64,000 nucleotides of DNA from Bradyrhizobium frederickii (GTDB lineage: Bacteria; Pseudomonadota; Alphaproteobacteria; Rhizobiales; Xanthobacteraceae): contig NZ_SPQS01000020.1 in assembly GCF_004570865.1 (NCBI RefSeq), forward strand, positions 62,001 through 126,000, read 5' to 3'. A program made the translations under genes and the position numbers. This document shows positions 42,870-52,277 of this stretch, in pieces. The first letter of the stretch is position 1; every line of letters starts with the position of its first letter. The notes below the pieces were generated by a model. That model saw nothing but the letters and a program-made list of their open reading frames with translations, searched no databases and was not told where the DNA came from.

Positions 42870-44192
42870 TCAGGAGCCGGAACCGAGGCACTTGTTGGTC
42901 TTGGTGTTGAAGTTGCCGCACTTCTTGCCGACCCAGTCGCCGATCAGGTCCTTGGAGCCGTCGAGCTCCTTCGACCAGGCATCGCCCGCGACGAGGCTCG
43001 GCGTCTTCCAGACCACGTCGAACTGGCCGTTACCCTTGATCTCGCCGATGAACACCGGCTTGGTGATATGGTGGTTCGGGAGCATCTTGGAGGTGCCGCC
43101 GGTCAGGTTCTTGGCTTCGATGCCTGGGAGAGCGTCGATCACCTTGTCGGGATCGGTCGACTTCGCCTTCTCGACCGCCTTGACCCACATGTCGAAGCCG
43201 ATCACGTGCGCTTCCATCGGATCGTTGGTCACGCGCTTCGGATTCTTGGTGTAGGCCTGCCACGCCTTGATGAACTTCTCGTTCTCCGGCGACTTGATCG
43301 ACTGGAAGTAATTCCAGGCGGCGAGATGACCGACCAGCGGCTTGGTGTCGATGCCGGCGAGCTCTTCCTCACCGACCGAGAACGCCACCACCGGAATGTC
43401 CTTGGCCTTGATGCCCTGGTTGCCGAGCTCCTTGTAGAAGGGAACGTTGGCGTCGCCGTTGATGGTCGAGACCACCGCGGTCTTCTTGCCGGCCGAGCCG
43501 AACTTCTTGATGTCGGCCACGATCGTCTGCCAGTCGGAGTGACCGAACGGCGTATAGTTGATCATGATGTCTTCCTGGGCGACACCCTTCGACTTCAGAT
43601 AGGCTTCCAGGATCTTGTTGGTGGTGCGCGGATAGACGTAGTCGGTGCCCGCGAGCACCCAGCGCTTCACCTTCTCCTCCTTCATGAGGTAGTCGACGGC
43701 GGGAATCGCCTGCTGGTTCGGCGCGGCCCCCGTGTAGAACACGTTACGCTCGCTCTCCTCACCCTCGTATTGCACGGGGTAGAACAGGATGCTGTTGAGC
43801 TCCTTGAACACCGGAAGCACCGACTTGCGCGACACCGAGGTCCAGCAGCCGAACACGACCGAGACCTTGTCCTTGGTGATCAGCTCGCGCGCCTTCTCGG
43901 CGAACAGCGGCCAGTTCGACGCGGGGTCGACGACGACGGCTTCGAGCTTCTTGCCGAGAACGCCGCCCTTCTTGTTCTGCTCGTCGATCAGGAAGAGGAT
44001 GGTGTCCTTCAGCGTGGTTTCGCTGATGGCCATGGTGCCGGACAGAGAGTGCAGCACGCCGACCTTGATGGTGTCGTCCGCGGCCTTCGCGCCAGTCAAT
44101 GAAGCCAGACCGAGCACCAGTCCGGCGGTCGCGGCGAGCACGCCGCGGCGGCTAAATGACGCCGCTATATCGTGAGTTGATTTGCTAAGCAT
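42870..44192 (-). CDS. urtA: Urea ABC transporter substrate-binding protein UrtA
   Basis: A 440-residue periplasmic urea-binding protein of the Leu/Ile/Val-binding fold. It has a Tat-like signal (FSRRGVLAATAGLVLG, twin arginine at residues ~15-16) and a cleavage site near AKAAD. The mature start TIKVGVLHSLSGTMAISETTLKD and FGCWTSVSRKSVLPVFKELNS are UrtA features. The frame extends to 44279, but the start at 44192 has AGGGAGA upstream and lies 65 bp downstream of a sigma-54 promoter match. First gene of the urt-ure unit, and expected to be nitrogen regulated. Confidence 0.95.
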   Translation of the reverse strand: MLSKSTHDIAASFSRRGVLAATAGLVLGLASLTGAKAADDTIKVGVLHSLSGTMAISETTLKDTILFLIDEQNKKGGVLGKKLEAVVVDPASNWPLFAEKARELITKDKVSVVFGCWTSVSRKSVLPVFKELNSILFYPVQYEGEESERNVFYTGAAPNQQAIPAVDYLMKEEKVKRWVLAGTDYVYPRTTNKILEAYLKSKGVAQEDIMINYTPFGHSDWQTIVADIKKFGSAGKKTAVVSTINGDANVPFYKELGNQGIKAKDIPVVAFSVGEEELAGIDTKPLVGHLAAWNYFQSIKSPENEKFIKAWQAYTKNPKRVTNDPMEAHVIGFDMWVKAVEKAKSTDPDKVIDALPGIEAKNLTGGTSKMLPNHHITKPVFIGEIKGNGQFDVVWKTPSLVAGDAWSKELDGSKDLIGDWVGKKCGNFNTKTNKCLGSGS

Positions 44193-44268
44193 GAGTGTCT
44201 CATCTCCCTGACGCAGACGTGAAAAACGCTGCGAAACGGCCCCACGGCCGCCTGCGATTAACGGATTC

Positions 44269-44283
44269 GCAAGAACCATGCCA
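44269..44283 (-). promoter_or_regulatory. Sigma-54 (RpoN) promoter upstream of urtA
   Basis: On the minus strand TGGCATGGTTCTTGC matches the -24/-12 consensus TGGCAYR-N4-TTGC at every defined base, with GG and GC ten bases apart. Transcription would begin near 44257, leaving a leader of about 65 nt to the urtA ATG. In alphaproteobacteria such promoters are activated by NtrC under nitrogen limitation. No clear NtrC dyad was found upstream. Confidence 0.75.
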
Positions 44284-44696
44284 TGGGCTGAACACCAATC
44301 AACTTATTGATTTTCCTAAAATAATTGTCTGAAAACCAAGTCTCGCAACGAAGCAACCGCTCAAATCTTGAGCAATTCAAATGTATGCCAAAGCGGCAGG
44401 CTGATTATTTTATGAGCAAAATGCCAGCTCTGGCTAAATTTCCGGCACAACTATTTCTGCACTGCAATCGCCATTTCGCGCGAGCCTGCCTTGAAAGCGC
44501 CCCTTCGATGTTCCATATGAGCGGCCGAGACCTCTTTCGAATCAAGAGGTCGTTGCGAGCCGCGTGTTCTTAAGCCCCTCCGGGCCTCTGGCTTGCCCCA
44601 TATCTCCCAAGCCATCCGACACCCTAAACACGCAGGTGTCTTCTCGACACCCTTTTGCGCGCGCCGCGCCGAATGCGCCGGGCGCCCGCTTTTGAC
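44284..44696. other. 413-bp non-coding gap between urtA promoter and DEAD helicase
   Basis: No gene is supported here. The first ~190 bp (44284-44470) is clearly AT-richer than the surroundings and lies where enhancer sites for the sigma-54 promoter would be. The rest should hold the divergent promoter of the helicase gene. Short inverted bits such as CAAATC-TTGAG are too weak to name. Confidence 0.6.
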
Positions 44697-46259
<1,563 letters not shown>

Positions 46260-46285
46260 CAGTCTACGACTGGAGACACCCACAC

Positions 46286-46573
46286 ATGGCTAAGGAAGAG
46301 CTGATCCAGTTCGAAGGACTGGTCACCGAAATCCTCCCCGACGCCCGCTACCGCGTGCAGCTCGATGCCGGACACGAGATCGTCGCCTATACCGCCGGCA
46401 AGATGAAGAAGAACCGCATCAAGACTCTGGCGGGCGACCGCGTGACGGTCGAGATGTCGCCCTATGACCTCGAGAAGGGCCGGCTGATTTTCCGCCACAA
46501 GGACGAGCGTCCCAGCACGGCCGGTGGACCTCCCCGTCCCGGACAGCGCGGCGGCCAGTTCCGCCGTCGCTAG
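46286..46573 (+). CDS. infA: Translation initiation factor IF-1, tailed variant
   Basis: A 95-residue IF-1. The OB-fold is complete: MAKEELIQFEGLVTEILPDA, YRVQLDAGHEIVAYTAGKMKKNRI, and VEMSPYDLEKGRLIFRHKDE. Canonical IF-1 is about 72 residues. This one continues with a 20-residue basic, glycine/proline tail (RPGQRGGQFRRR). It is likely a second IF-1 of the genome, with the standard copy elsewhere (inference). It lies 26 bp after the RNA helicase gene, suggesting co-transcription. Confidence 0.9.
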   Translation: MAKEELIQFEGLVTEILPDARYRVQLDAGHEIVAYTAGKMKKNRIKTLAGDRVTVEMSPYDLEKGRLIFRHKDERPSTAGGPPRPGQRGGQFRRR

Positions 46574-46620
46574 TCGACGCCGGCGCGCGAGCGCGGCAGT
46601 AATTCCGACCTTTCTGTTGG

Positions 46621-46643
46621 TCCGCCGTGAACATCACGGCGGA
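46621..46643. other. Hairpin downstream of infA-like gene
   Basis: TCCGCCGTG and CACGGCGGA form a 9-bp perfect stem with a 5-base loop, 48 bp after the IF-1 stop. It is followed by TCAAAAATC and not by a T run, so it is not a classical terminator on the plus strand. Confidence 0.4.
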
Positions 46644-46685
46644 TCAAAAATCGTGCGCGACTGGATTGTTTTGACGCTGGAATTC

Positions 46686-46704
46686 CGATAAAATGAATTT
46701 ATCG
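46686..46704. promoter_or_regulatory. Perfect inverted repeat upstream of the cold-shock gene
   Basis: CGATAAA and TTTATCG are perfect 7-base arms around ATGAA, in an AT-rich patch about 135 bp ahead of the cold-shock gene start. It may be an operator or part of a structured leader. Confidence 0.4.
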
Positions 46705-46838
46705 ATTTTCGGCCGGACGACATTAGCATCCACCGGTACAGCCGGTTCAGACACGCTGACGACCCTTCCAAAAATTCGATCTAACTGGCCTGCGCGAGCA
46801 GGCTCTCACATTGTGTTATCTGAGAAGGGACTACCCCC

Positions 46839-47051
46839 GTGAGCATGGGAACCGTGAAGTGGTTTAACGCGACCAAAGGCTTCGGCTTCATTCAGCCGGA
46901 CGACGGCGGCCAGGACGTGTTCGTCCACATCAGCGCTGTGGAACGTGCGGGCCTCGGCACGCTGCGTGAAGGTCAGAAGATCTCCTACGAGATCGTGGCC
47001 GACCGTCGTTCCGGCAAGTCGGCAGCAGACAACCTCCGCGCCGCAGGCTGA
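46839..47051 (+). CDS. Cold-shock protein (CspA family)
   Basis: A 70-residue single-domain RNA/DNA-binding protein. GTVKWFNATKGFGFIQPDDG contains RNP1 (KGFGFI) and VFVHISAVERAGLGTL contains RNP2 (VFVHIS), both intact. The GTG at 46839 is nine bases from AAGGGA, while the ATG two codons on is too far, so GTG is favoured. A 265-bp gap precedes it, leaving room for the long leader usual in such genes. A terminator follows at 47091. It is probably an RNA chaperone. Confidence 0.94.
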   Translation: MSMGTVKWFNATKGFGFIQPDDGGQDVFVHISAVERAGLGTLREGQKISYEIVADRRSGKSAADNLRAAG

Positions 47052-47090
47052 ACCCGCCGGGCTTCGCCCGATCGGCTCGCAAGAAGCAAG

Positions 47091-47117
47091 AAGGCCGTGC
47101 TCTACGCACGGCCTTTT
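47091..47117 (+). terminator. Rho-independent terminator after cold-shock gene
   Basis: AAGGCCGTGC pairs perfectly with GCACGGCCTT around TCTAC, followed by TT and CATTTG. It lies 40 bp after the cold-shock stop and, read in the other direction, just after the TadE/G gene, so it may serve both. Confidence 0.85.
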
Positions 47118-47142
47118 CATTTGCAGGCCCTGCTCGGGGACA

Positions 47143-47775
47143 TCAGCACGACGACGGCACGTTGTTGTATAGAACGCAAGTCGCCTGGCGCGGCCGCGTG
47201 TAGGACAGATCTCTCAGCGGTATGCTCGACTTCAACACGTAGCCCACCGACGGTGTGTATGTGTAGCTCGCCTCGCTGAGGATGAGGTAGGTCGACGGAA
47301 TCAGCAGCGTCGACGGAATCTCGTTGGTCACCTTGTCGCCAGCCTTCCGGCCCGAGGTCGCCAGCGTCGCTTGCGTCGCGCCGCTCGCGATGGTTCCGGC
47401 CTTGCTCCACTGGACCGTGGCAATGCTGTTCGCATCGATATAGATCTGGGAAATCGAGCCTTTCACGAGAGTAGCGTCGTAAGGCATGACGATCGAGATG
47501 CTCGCCGTGAACGTGTTCTGCATGTCGGCATCGGCAAGCGTCGTCGACTGCGACGTCAGATCGGACAGCGTCCGTGCAATCAACGTGACTTTGCGATCGA
47601 TCGCCACCGCCGACGAGAATTCGACGGTCCCGAAGAACATCACCAGCATCAGCGGGACGATGACCGCGAATTCGGTCGCCGCGAGCGCGCGCGTGTCGGC
47701 GACGAAGTCACGCGCCGAGCAGCGGGCATTGTTGAAGAAGTTCGCCATCGCCTGCATTGGTCCGCCCAGATCCAT
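47143..47775 (-). CDS. TadE/TadG family pilus-associated membrane protein
   Basis: A 210-residue minor pilin-like protein of the TadE/TadG family. The TadE-like segment near residues 28-55 is LAATEFAVIVPLMLVMFFGTVEFSSAVAIDRKVT, with the conserved glutamate and a single transmembrane helix. The remaining ~150 residues are extracytoplasmic and include a paired-cysteine C-terminus (ATCVLYNNVPSSC). It is read on the minus strand, 6 bp after another TadE/G protein, next to the Tad locus. These proteins are needed for pilus assembly or adhesion in Tad systems. Confidence 0.85.
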   Translation of the reverse strand: MDLGGPMQAMANFFNNARCSARDFVADTRALAATEFAVIVPLMLVMFFGTVEFSSAVAIDRKVTLIARTLSDLTSQSTTLADADMQNTFTASISIVMPYDATLVKGSISQIYIDANSIATVQWSKAGTIASGATQATLATSGRKAGDKVTNEIPSTLLIPSTYLILSEASYTYTPSVGYVLKSSIPLRDLSYTRPRQATCVLYNNVPSSC

Positions 47776-47780
47776 CCGCC

Positions 47781-48392
47781 TCAGAAGGGTTCGTTCTTGA
47801 AGGCTGCGGTCGCCACCAGCAGCCGCTTATTGCTGCAGCCGATGTTGTAGCCGAGGCCGGTGACGAAGAGCGGCCATTGATAGAACAGCCGCACCACGAC
47901 GACCTGGCTGGAGCTGCCGGGATTGTATTGCACACCGGCCGGATTGAAGGTGCAGGAATCGCCGTAATTGGTGAGGCTCAGCGCCGTGAAGGAGCTGGTG
48001 CTGACTACGTCGACGTAAAGCTTGCTGCAATCGAACAGCGCCGGGATCTGGCTGCAGACATAGGCCTTGAACGTGGTCTGATCGCACGCCGTGACCGCGT
48101 TGGGCACCGTTTGACAGGCCGCCACCGAGCCGCCCTGCGCTTGCGCCTGACCGGTCAGAATCGCACGCGCCGAATTCTGGGTGATGGTCTCGAGCACTTG
48201 CCCTGCGAAGAACACCAAGGCGGTCTCGATGATGGCGAACAGCAGCCCGAAGAAGATCGGAGCGACCAGCGCGAACTCGACCGCCGCGGAGCCGCGGCGG
48301 CTGCCACGAAACCGGCATAGCGCCTTCCGGAGCGTGAATCTCGTAGGCGGAAGCGATGGCATCGCGTCAAATTCCCCGGCAGCGGCGATCAT
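47781..48392 (-). CDS. TadE/TadG family pilus-associated membrane protein
   Basis: A 203-residue second TadE/TadG protein with the same plan. RRGSAAVEFALVAPIFFGLLFAIIETALVFFAGQ at about residues 31-65 is the TadE-like helix and its conserved glutamate. The rest carries four to six cysteines (for example VAACQTVPNAVTACDQ, IPALFDCSK) and is likely disulfide-bonded outside the membrane. An ATG at 48362 is an alternative start. It lies just upstream of the first TadE/G gene, the pair forming a minus-strand unit beside the pilin operon. Confidence 0.85.
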   Translation of the reverse strand: MIAAAGEFDAMPSLPPTRFTLRKALCRFRGSRRGSAAVEFALVAPIFFGLLFAIIETALVFFAGQVLETITQNSARAILTGQAQAQGGSVAACQTVPNAVTACDQTTFKAYVCSQIPALFDCSKLYVDVVSTSSFTALSLTNYGDSCTFNPAGVQYNPGSSSQVVVVRLFYQWPLFVTGLGYNIGCSNKRLLVATAAFKNEPF

Positions 48393-48569
48393 CTGCTTCG
48401 TTCAATAGCTAAAACTGATTGTTTAAGTGTTGCAGGTGATTCACGCTGCGCGAACCGCTCGGTTAGGGATGCGTTAACCCGCACGGCGGCGGCGGCCAAG
48501 GACGGCGCGCGCGGAGGCACGTCGCCTGGCAGGCGATCCACTCCGGCGCGAAGCCGCCAATCGATCCGG

Positions 48570-49067
48570 CTAGTTGGACTTGGTGGCCGCGCCGGCGTTG
48601 CCGCTAGCACTGCTGCTCAGCGAGCCGGCCTGGCTCATGGTGTTGTTGAAGTAGGTGTCGCTGTCGCCGAGCGTCACCCGACGCTGGCAAATCGGCATGC
48701 AGCTGTAGGACTCGCGCTCGATCCCGCGATAGACGGTGACGAGCCGGTCGCTCGGGCCTTCGACCTGGATCTGGCGGTCGACCAGAATCTCGCCGTTCCG
48801 GTCGAGCGCAATGAAATTGGTGGCACCGTAGCCCTTGCCGGTCACGACGATCATGCCGCCGGGCTGGAGCGTGACGTCGGCGATCAGGGGATTGCCGACC
48901 ACGATGGTCGCCACCTTGCCGGGCAGCCGCACCAGCTTGGCCTGGTCGACGTTGACGGCGATGGTGTCGGCGGTCGGTTCGGCGAGGCCGGCAGCCGGCG
49001 ATGCCAGCAGTGCGGCAGCAACCAGAACACAGACCCGCGCATGACGGCGCAGCAATTCCTTACGCAT
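48570..49067 (-). CDS. Stand-alone pilus secretin N-terminal-domain protein
   Basis: A 165-residue exported protein with a signal peptide (to AGLAEP) and one domain that resembles the N-terminal domain of the CpaC/RcpA secretin encoded 3.7 kb away. Compare AVNVDQAKLVRLPGKVATIVVGNPLIADVTLQ here with the CpaC segment SLGVGKSVVIDLPRDIKDVLVADPKIANAVV. The secretin barrel is missing. The C-terminus has a cysteine pair (SCMPICQRRVTLGDSDTYF) and a serine/alanine-rich tail. The start is placed at 49067, seven bases after GGGAG. It may cap or nucleate the secretin, by inference. Confidence 0.8.
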   Translation of the reverse strand: MRKELLRRHARVCVLVAAALLASPAAGLAEPTADTIAVNVDQAKLVRLPGKVATIVVGNPLIADVTLQPGGMIVVTGKGYGATNFIALDRNGEILVDRQIQVEGPSDRLVTVYRGIERESYSCMPICQRRVTLGDSDTYFNNTMSQAGSLSSSASGNAGAATKSN

Positions 49068-49223
49068 ACTCATACTCCCGGGACGTCACAAACCGGCAGA
49101 AGCGAACAGATAACAGCGGAGCCGGTGCCCGACCCGGCTAACCTGCCCTTAATTTGTGAACGTTCCGCAAACTCGGCGACGATTGTTTGAACGTCCTGGA
49201 TGTTTAGGGCCGATGGTCCCGTC

Positions 49224-50054
49224 CTAGCGGCGGAACGGATAGGCCAATTGGCCCCCGATCTCCTTCGGTATGGCCGCTTCGTCCTTGCCGTAATCCTGCG
49301 GCAGCCGCCCCTCCGGCATGCGGAAAGTGCCGAACAGCACGTCCCAGACCGGGAACGTCCCGGCGAAGTTGGTGTTGCCGCCCTCTTCGAGCGAAGTGTG
49401 GTGCCAGCGGTGGAACACCGGCGTTGCCAGCAGATATTTGAACGGTCCGAAGGTCCAGTTCAGATTGGCGTGCACGAACGCCGAATGGAAGGTGGTGAAC
49501 GGACCGACCCAGAGCATGATGTTCGGGGAAATGCCGGCCATCAGCAACACGACGTCGACGCTGATCGTCCCGAGCAAGAGATTGATGGGATGGAAGCGGG
49601 CCGCCGAAATCCATCCGATTTCCTCGGAGGAATGATGGATGGCGTGGTACTTCCAGAAGCCGCCGTCATGGAAGGTCCGGTGGATCCAATACAGCATGAA
49701 GTCGGACAGCACCAGGAACAGAAGGGCCTGCACCCACAGAGGCAGCTGCGCCAGCGGCCCATGGCCGTTGTCATAGAAGGCGATGAGCTCGTCGGCGTCG
49801 TGGATGTTGAAGACGGCGGCGGCGCCGACGATCAGAAGTCCGATCCGCATGGTGCGGGCGAACACCGGAACGAAGATCCAATAGCAGATGTCGGTGATGA
49901 TCTCCCGCTTGCGCCACCACGGGGCGCCGGGGTTGCAGGCCCAGAAATGCTCGAGCACGGTGAAGACCGCCGCGAGCACGAAGGTGATGGGGAGCAACTT
50001 CGCGATGGTCTCGCCGAGCATCAGGGCGACTTGCATGGGCAGGCTCGACATCAT
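49224..50054 (-). CDS. Sterol desaturase / fatty acid hydroxylase family membrane protein
   Basis: A 276-residue membrane di-iron enzyme. Histidine clusters that bind the iron pair are present: HRTFHDGG and HAIHHSSEE in the middle, a further HANLN, and HRWHHTSLEEGG late, the latter the family's closing motif. Hydrophobic segments lie in the first 130 residues. Family members hydroxylate or desaturate lipids such as sterols, carotenoids and hopanoids. The substrate is unknown here. It lies between the pilus accessory genes and the pilin gene, with no evident link. GGAGAGAGGCG precedes the tandem ATGs at 50054. Confidence 0.9.
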   Translation of the reverse strand: MMSSLPMQVALMLGETIAKLLPITFVLAAVFTVLEHFWACNPGAPWWRKREIITDICYWIFVPVFARTMRIGLLIVGAAAVFNIHDADELIAFYDNGHGPLAQLPLWVQALLFLVLSDFMLYWIHRTFHDGGFWKYHAIHHSSEEIGWISAARFHPINLLLGTISVDVVLLMAGISPNIMLWVGPFTTFHSAFVHANLNWTFGPFKYLLATPVFHRWHHTSLEEGGNTNFAGTFPVWDVLFGTFRMPEGRLPQDYGKDEAAIPKEIGGQLAYPFRR

Positions 50055-50317
50055 CGCCTCTCTCCGCGAATTCCGGTCCTCTCTTACGCCTACTCCGTGA
50101 AATTTAAGGGAGGGTGAAGCGGGCCGCCGCGCCGGCGATGTATCTGGAACTGAAATTGAAGCCGCGGCTTTAAGGCGAAATTCACTCTGGACGAAAGCAT
50201 CGCGCCGGACGCGGGTTTACGCGATCGGATTAACTCTACCGAAAGAGCTCGGCTCTCATGGTCATCGGGTCAACGACAGCGCCGAACGAGGCGATCCCAC
50301 CCGAATGGAGTTTGTTC

Positions 50318-50482
50318 ATGAAGAACTTGATTGCGCGTTTCGCGAAGGACGAATCCGGCGCGACCGCCATCGAATACGGTCTGATCGCCGCCGGCATCGC
50401 GCTGGCCATCATCACCGTCGTCAACAGCCTCGGCAGCACGCTGAACACCAAGTTCACCTCGATCAGCACCGGGCTGAAGTAA
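50318..50482 (+). CDS. Flp family type IVb pilin
   Basis: A 54-residue major pilin precursor. The leader MKNLIARFAKDESG is cut by prepilin peptidase after glycine at the class-IVb site, leaving ATAIEYGLIAAGIALAIITV with the conserved glutamate at position 5 and tyrosine at 6, followed by a hydrophobic helix. The mature pilin is about 40 residues, typical of Flp. The ATG at 50318 has a GGAG site. It is the first gene of the plus-strand Tad operon and is followed by a terminator, so it should be made in excess over downstream genes. Confidence 0.93.
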   Translation: MKNLIARFAKDESGATAIEYGLIAAGIALAIITVVNSLGSTLNTKFTSISTGLK

Positions 50483-50501
50483 GCAACAGACCAACGACGG
50501 C

Positions 50502-50534
50502 AAAAGCCCCGGATCTCCGGGGCCTTTGTTTTTC
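50502..50534 (+). terminator. Terminator between pilin and the rest of the Tad genes
   Basis: AAAAGCCCCGG and CCGGGGCCTTTG pair around ATCT, followed by TTTTT. It lies 20 bp after the pilin stop and would make a short, abundant pilin mRNA. Confidence 0.85.
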
Positions 50535-50552
50535 TGAAGACGGCGAGTTCCA

Positions 50553-50699
50553 GTGGCGTTGCGTGAGTACAGAACCGGTGCCGCGGTCGCGGCGAACGAG
50601 GCAGCTGCGGCGCAGGCCGGCTCGCCGGTCTTTTGGGTCTGCCTTGCGCTGCTGCTTGCGACGGTCGCACTCGCCGCGCGCATTGCCAGCCTCTGGTAA
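50553..50699 (+). CDS. 48-residue small membrane protein (unknown)
   Basis: A possible microprotein between the pilin terminator and cpaA. Starting at GTG 50553, it reads 48 codons with a polar alanine-rich first half and a single hydrophobic helix (VFWVCLALLLATVALAARI) that ends three residues before the stop. The ribosome-binding site is weak, and no family is recognised. Support is only the coding-like frame and the position. A small Tad accessory peptide is possible. Confidence 0.45.
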   Translation: MALREYRTGAAVAANEAAAAQAGSPVFWVCLALLLATVALAARIASLW

Positions 50700-50823
50700 A
50701 GCACGCGCTCCTCAGCTTCGGCCTTGCGTGACCCTCGCGGCCGTTGTCGGTTTGTTTAGCACTGCCGGCTAGAATTCGGCGACGCCAGCTTCCGCGGCAA
50801 ATCCAGGCCTCAAGACGCACGCC

Positions 50824-51348
50824 ATGATCCTCGACCTTGCGCGCCTTATGCTCTTCCCTGCCCTGATGGCGTTCGCCGCCGCGAGCGATCTGTTCACGAT
50901 GACGATCTCGAATCGCGTGTCGCTGGCGCTGGTCGCAGGCTTCTTCGCGCTCGCCCTCGCCGGTGGCATGGCACCTTACGAGATGCTGAGCCATGTCGGC
51001 GCCGGCGCGCTTCTGCTCGTCGTGGCCTTCACCTGCTTTGCGATGGGCTGGGTCGGCGGCGGCGATGCCAAGGTCGCGGCCTCCGTCGCGCTCTGGTTCG
51101 GGTTCGCACAGCTGATGAACTTCCTGCTCTACGCCTCGCTGTTCGGCGGCGCGCTGACGCTGCTCCTGCTCCAATTCCGGCAATGGCCGCTGCCTTACGG
51201 GCTGGCGGGTCAGGCCTGGCTTGCACGGCTGCACGCCAAGGAGAGCGGCATCCCCTACGGCATCGCGCTCGCGCTGAGCGCGCTGATGGTCTACCCGGAG
51301 ACCGAATGGGTGAAGGCGATCGACCTCGCTCACCTCGCGCTGCGCTGA
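50824..51348 (+). CDS. cpaA: Prepilin peptidase CpaA
   Basis: A 174-residue inner-membrane aspartyl protease (A24 family) that cleaves the Flp prepilin leader. The two catalytic aspartates are in AASDLF near residue 20 and in the GGGDAKV motif (GxGD) near residue 80. About five transmembrane segments are visible. It lacks the N-terminal methylation domain of PilD, as usual for Tad peptidases. Confidence 0.92.
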   Translation: MILDLARLMLFPALMAFAAASDLFTMTISNRVSLALVAGFFALALAGGMAPYEMLSHVGAGALLLVVAFTCFAMGWVGGGDAKVAASVALWFGFAQLMNFLLYASLFGGALTLLLLQFRQWPLPYGLAGQAWLARLHAKESGIPYGIALALSALMVYPETEWVKAIDLAHLALR

Positions 51349-51476
51349 ACGCACCGGGTAAACCCGGCGTTAAGGCGATTTAGATACGCCTCATTAACCA
51401 TGCTTTGACGAATAGCTGGTCAACTGCCGATTACGGCGGCGGCAGCGTCGCGGCGTCTTGTTGGAAAGTGAAGCGT

Positions 51477-52277
51477 ATGAATAGGGCACGCATTGTCGTC
51501 CTGGCGGTCGCCATCAGCGCCGGCGGCGTCGCCGCGTACCTGGCGAGCGGCTCGGACCAATCTGCGCCGCCTCCCGCGGCTCCGGTCGCACAGCTTCCCA
51601 CCGTCGACGTCCTCGTTGCCAAGAACGACATCGGCCTCGGCCAGACCGTGAAGCCGGAAGACGTGCAATGGCAGACCTGGCCGGCCGCGACCGCCAGCGC
51701 CACCTTCATCCGCCGCAACGAACGTCCCGAGGGCGCGACCCAGGTCACCGGTTCGATCGCGCGCGCCCCTTTCATTCAAGGTGAGCCGATCCGCGACCAG
51801 AAGCTGGTCAAGGCCGAAGGCTCCGGCTTCATGGCTGCAATCCTGCCCACCGGCATGCGGGCGATCTCGACCGAGATCTCGCCGGAGACCGGCGCAGGCG
51901 GCTTCATCCTGCCCAACGATCGCGTCGACGTCCTGCTGACCCGCCGGCTGAAGAATCCGGACCAGAACAACGGCGCGCCCGACATCATCACCTCCGAGAT
52001 CATCCTGGCCAATATCCGGGTCCTCGCCATCGACCAGGCGCCAAAGGAAAAGGACGGCCAGAACGCGGTGATCGGCAAGACCGTCACCCTCGAGCTCAAT
52101 CCCGCGCAGACCGCGACGCTCTCCGCAGCCCGCCAGAGCGGCACGCTGTCGCTGGCGCTGCGCAGCATCGTCGACGTCAAGATGAGCGAAATCACGCTCG
52201 ATGATTCCGCGCAGAAGCGGGACGGCGTTTCGATCATTCGCTACGGCATTCCAAGTCAGACGGCGAAAGCACGATGA
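51477..52277 (+). CDS. cpaB: Flp pilus assembly protein CpaB
   Basis: A 266-residue periplasmic or inner-membrane-anchored protein of the Tad system. It has a short N-terminal hydrophobic anchor and a SAF domain at about residues 38-105 (VDVLVAKNDIGLGQTVKPEDV), then the CpaB/RcpC part (AISTEISPETGAGGFILPNDRVDVLLT). The ATG at 51477 gives a proper signal/anchor. The frame runs back to 51405 but without a good site. It overlaps cpaC by 4 bp and is thought to link secretin and peptidoglycan. Confidence 0.92.
   Translation: MNRARIVVLAVAISAGGVAAYLASGSDQSAPPPAAPVAQLPTVDVLVAKNDIGLGQTVKPEDVQWQTWPAATASATFIRRNERPEGATQVTGSIARAPFIQGEPIRDQKLVKAEGSGFMAAILPTGMRAISTEISPETGAGGFILPNDRVDVLLTRRLKNPDQNNGAPDIITSEIILANIRVLAIDQAPKEKDGQNAVIGKTVTLELNPAQTATLSAARQSGTLSLALRSIVDVKMSEITLDDSAQKRDGVSIIRYGIPSQTAKAR

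Noticed and set aside
44300..44470. NtrC binding sites for the urtA promoter
   Set aside because: Expected from the sigma-54 match, but no TGCACC/GGTGCA-type dyad could be identified.
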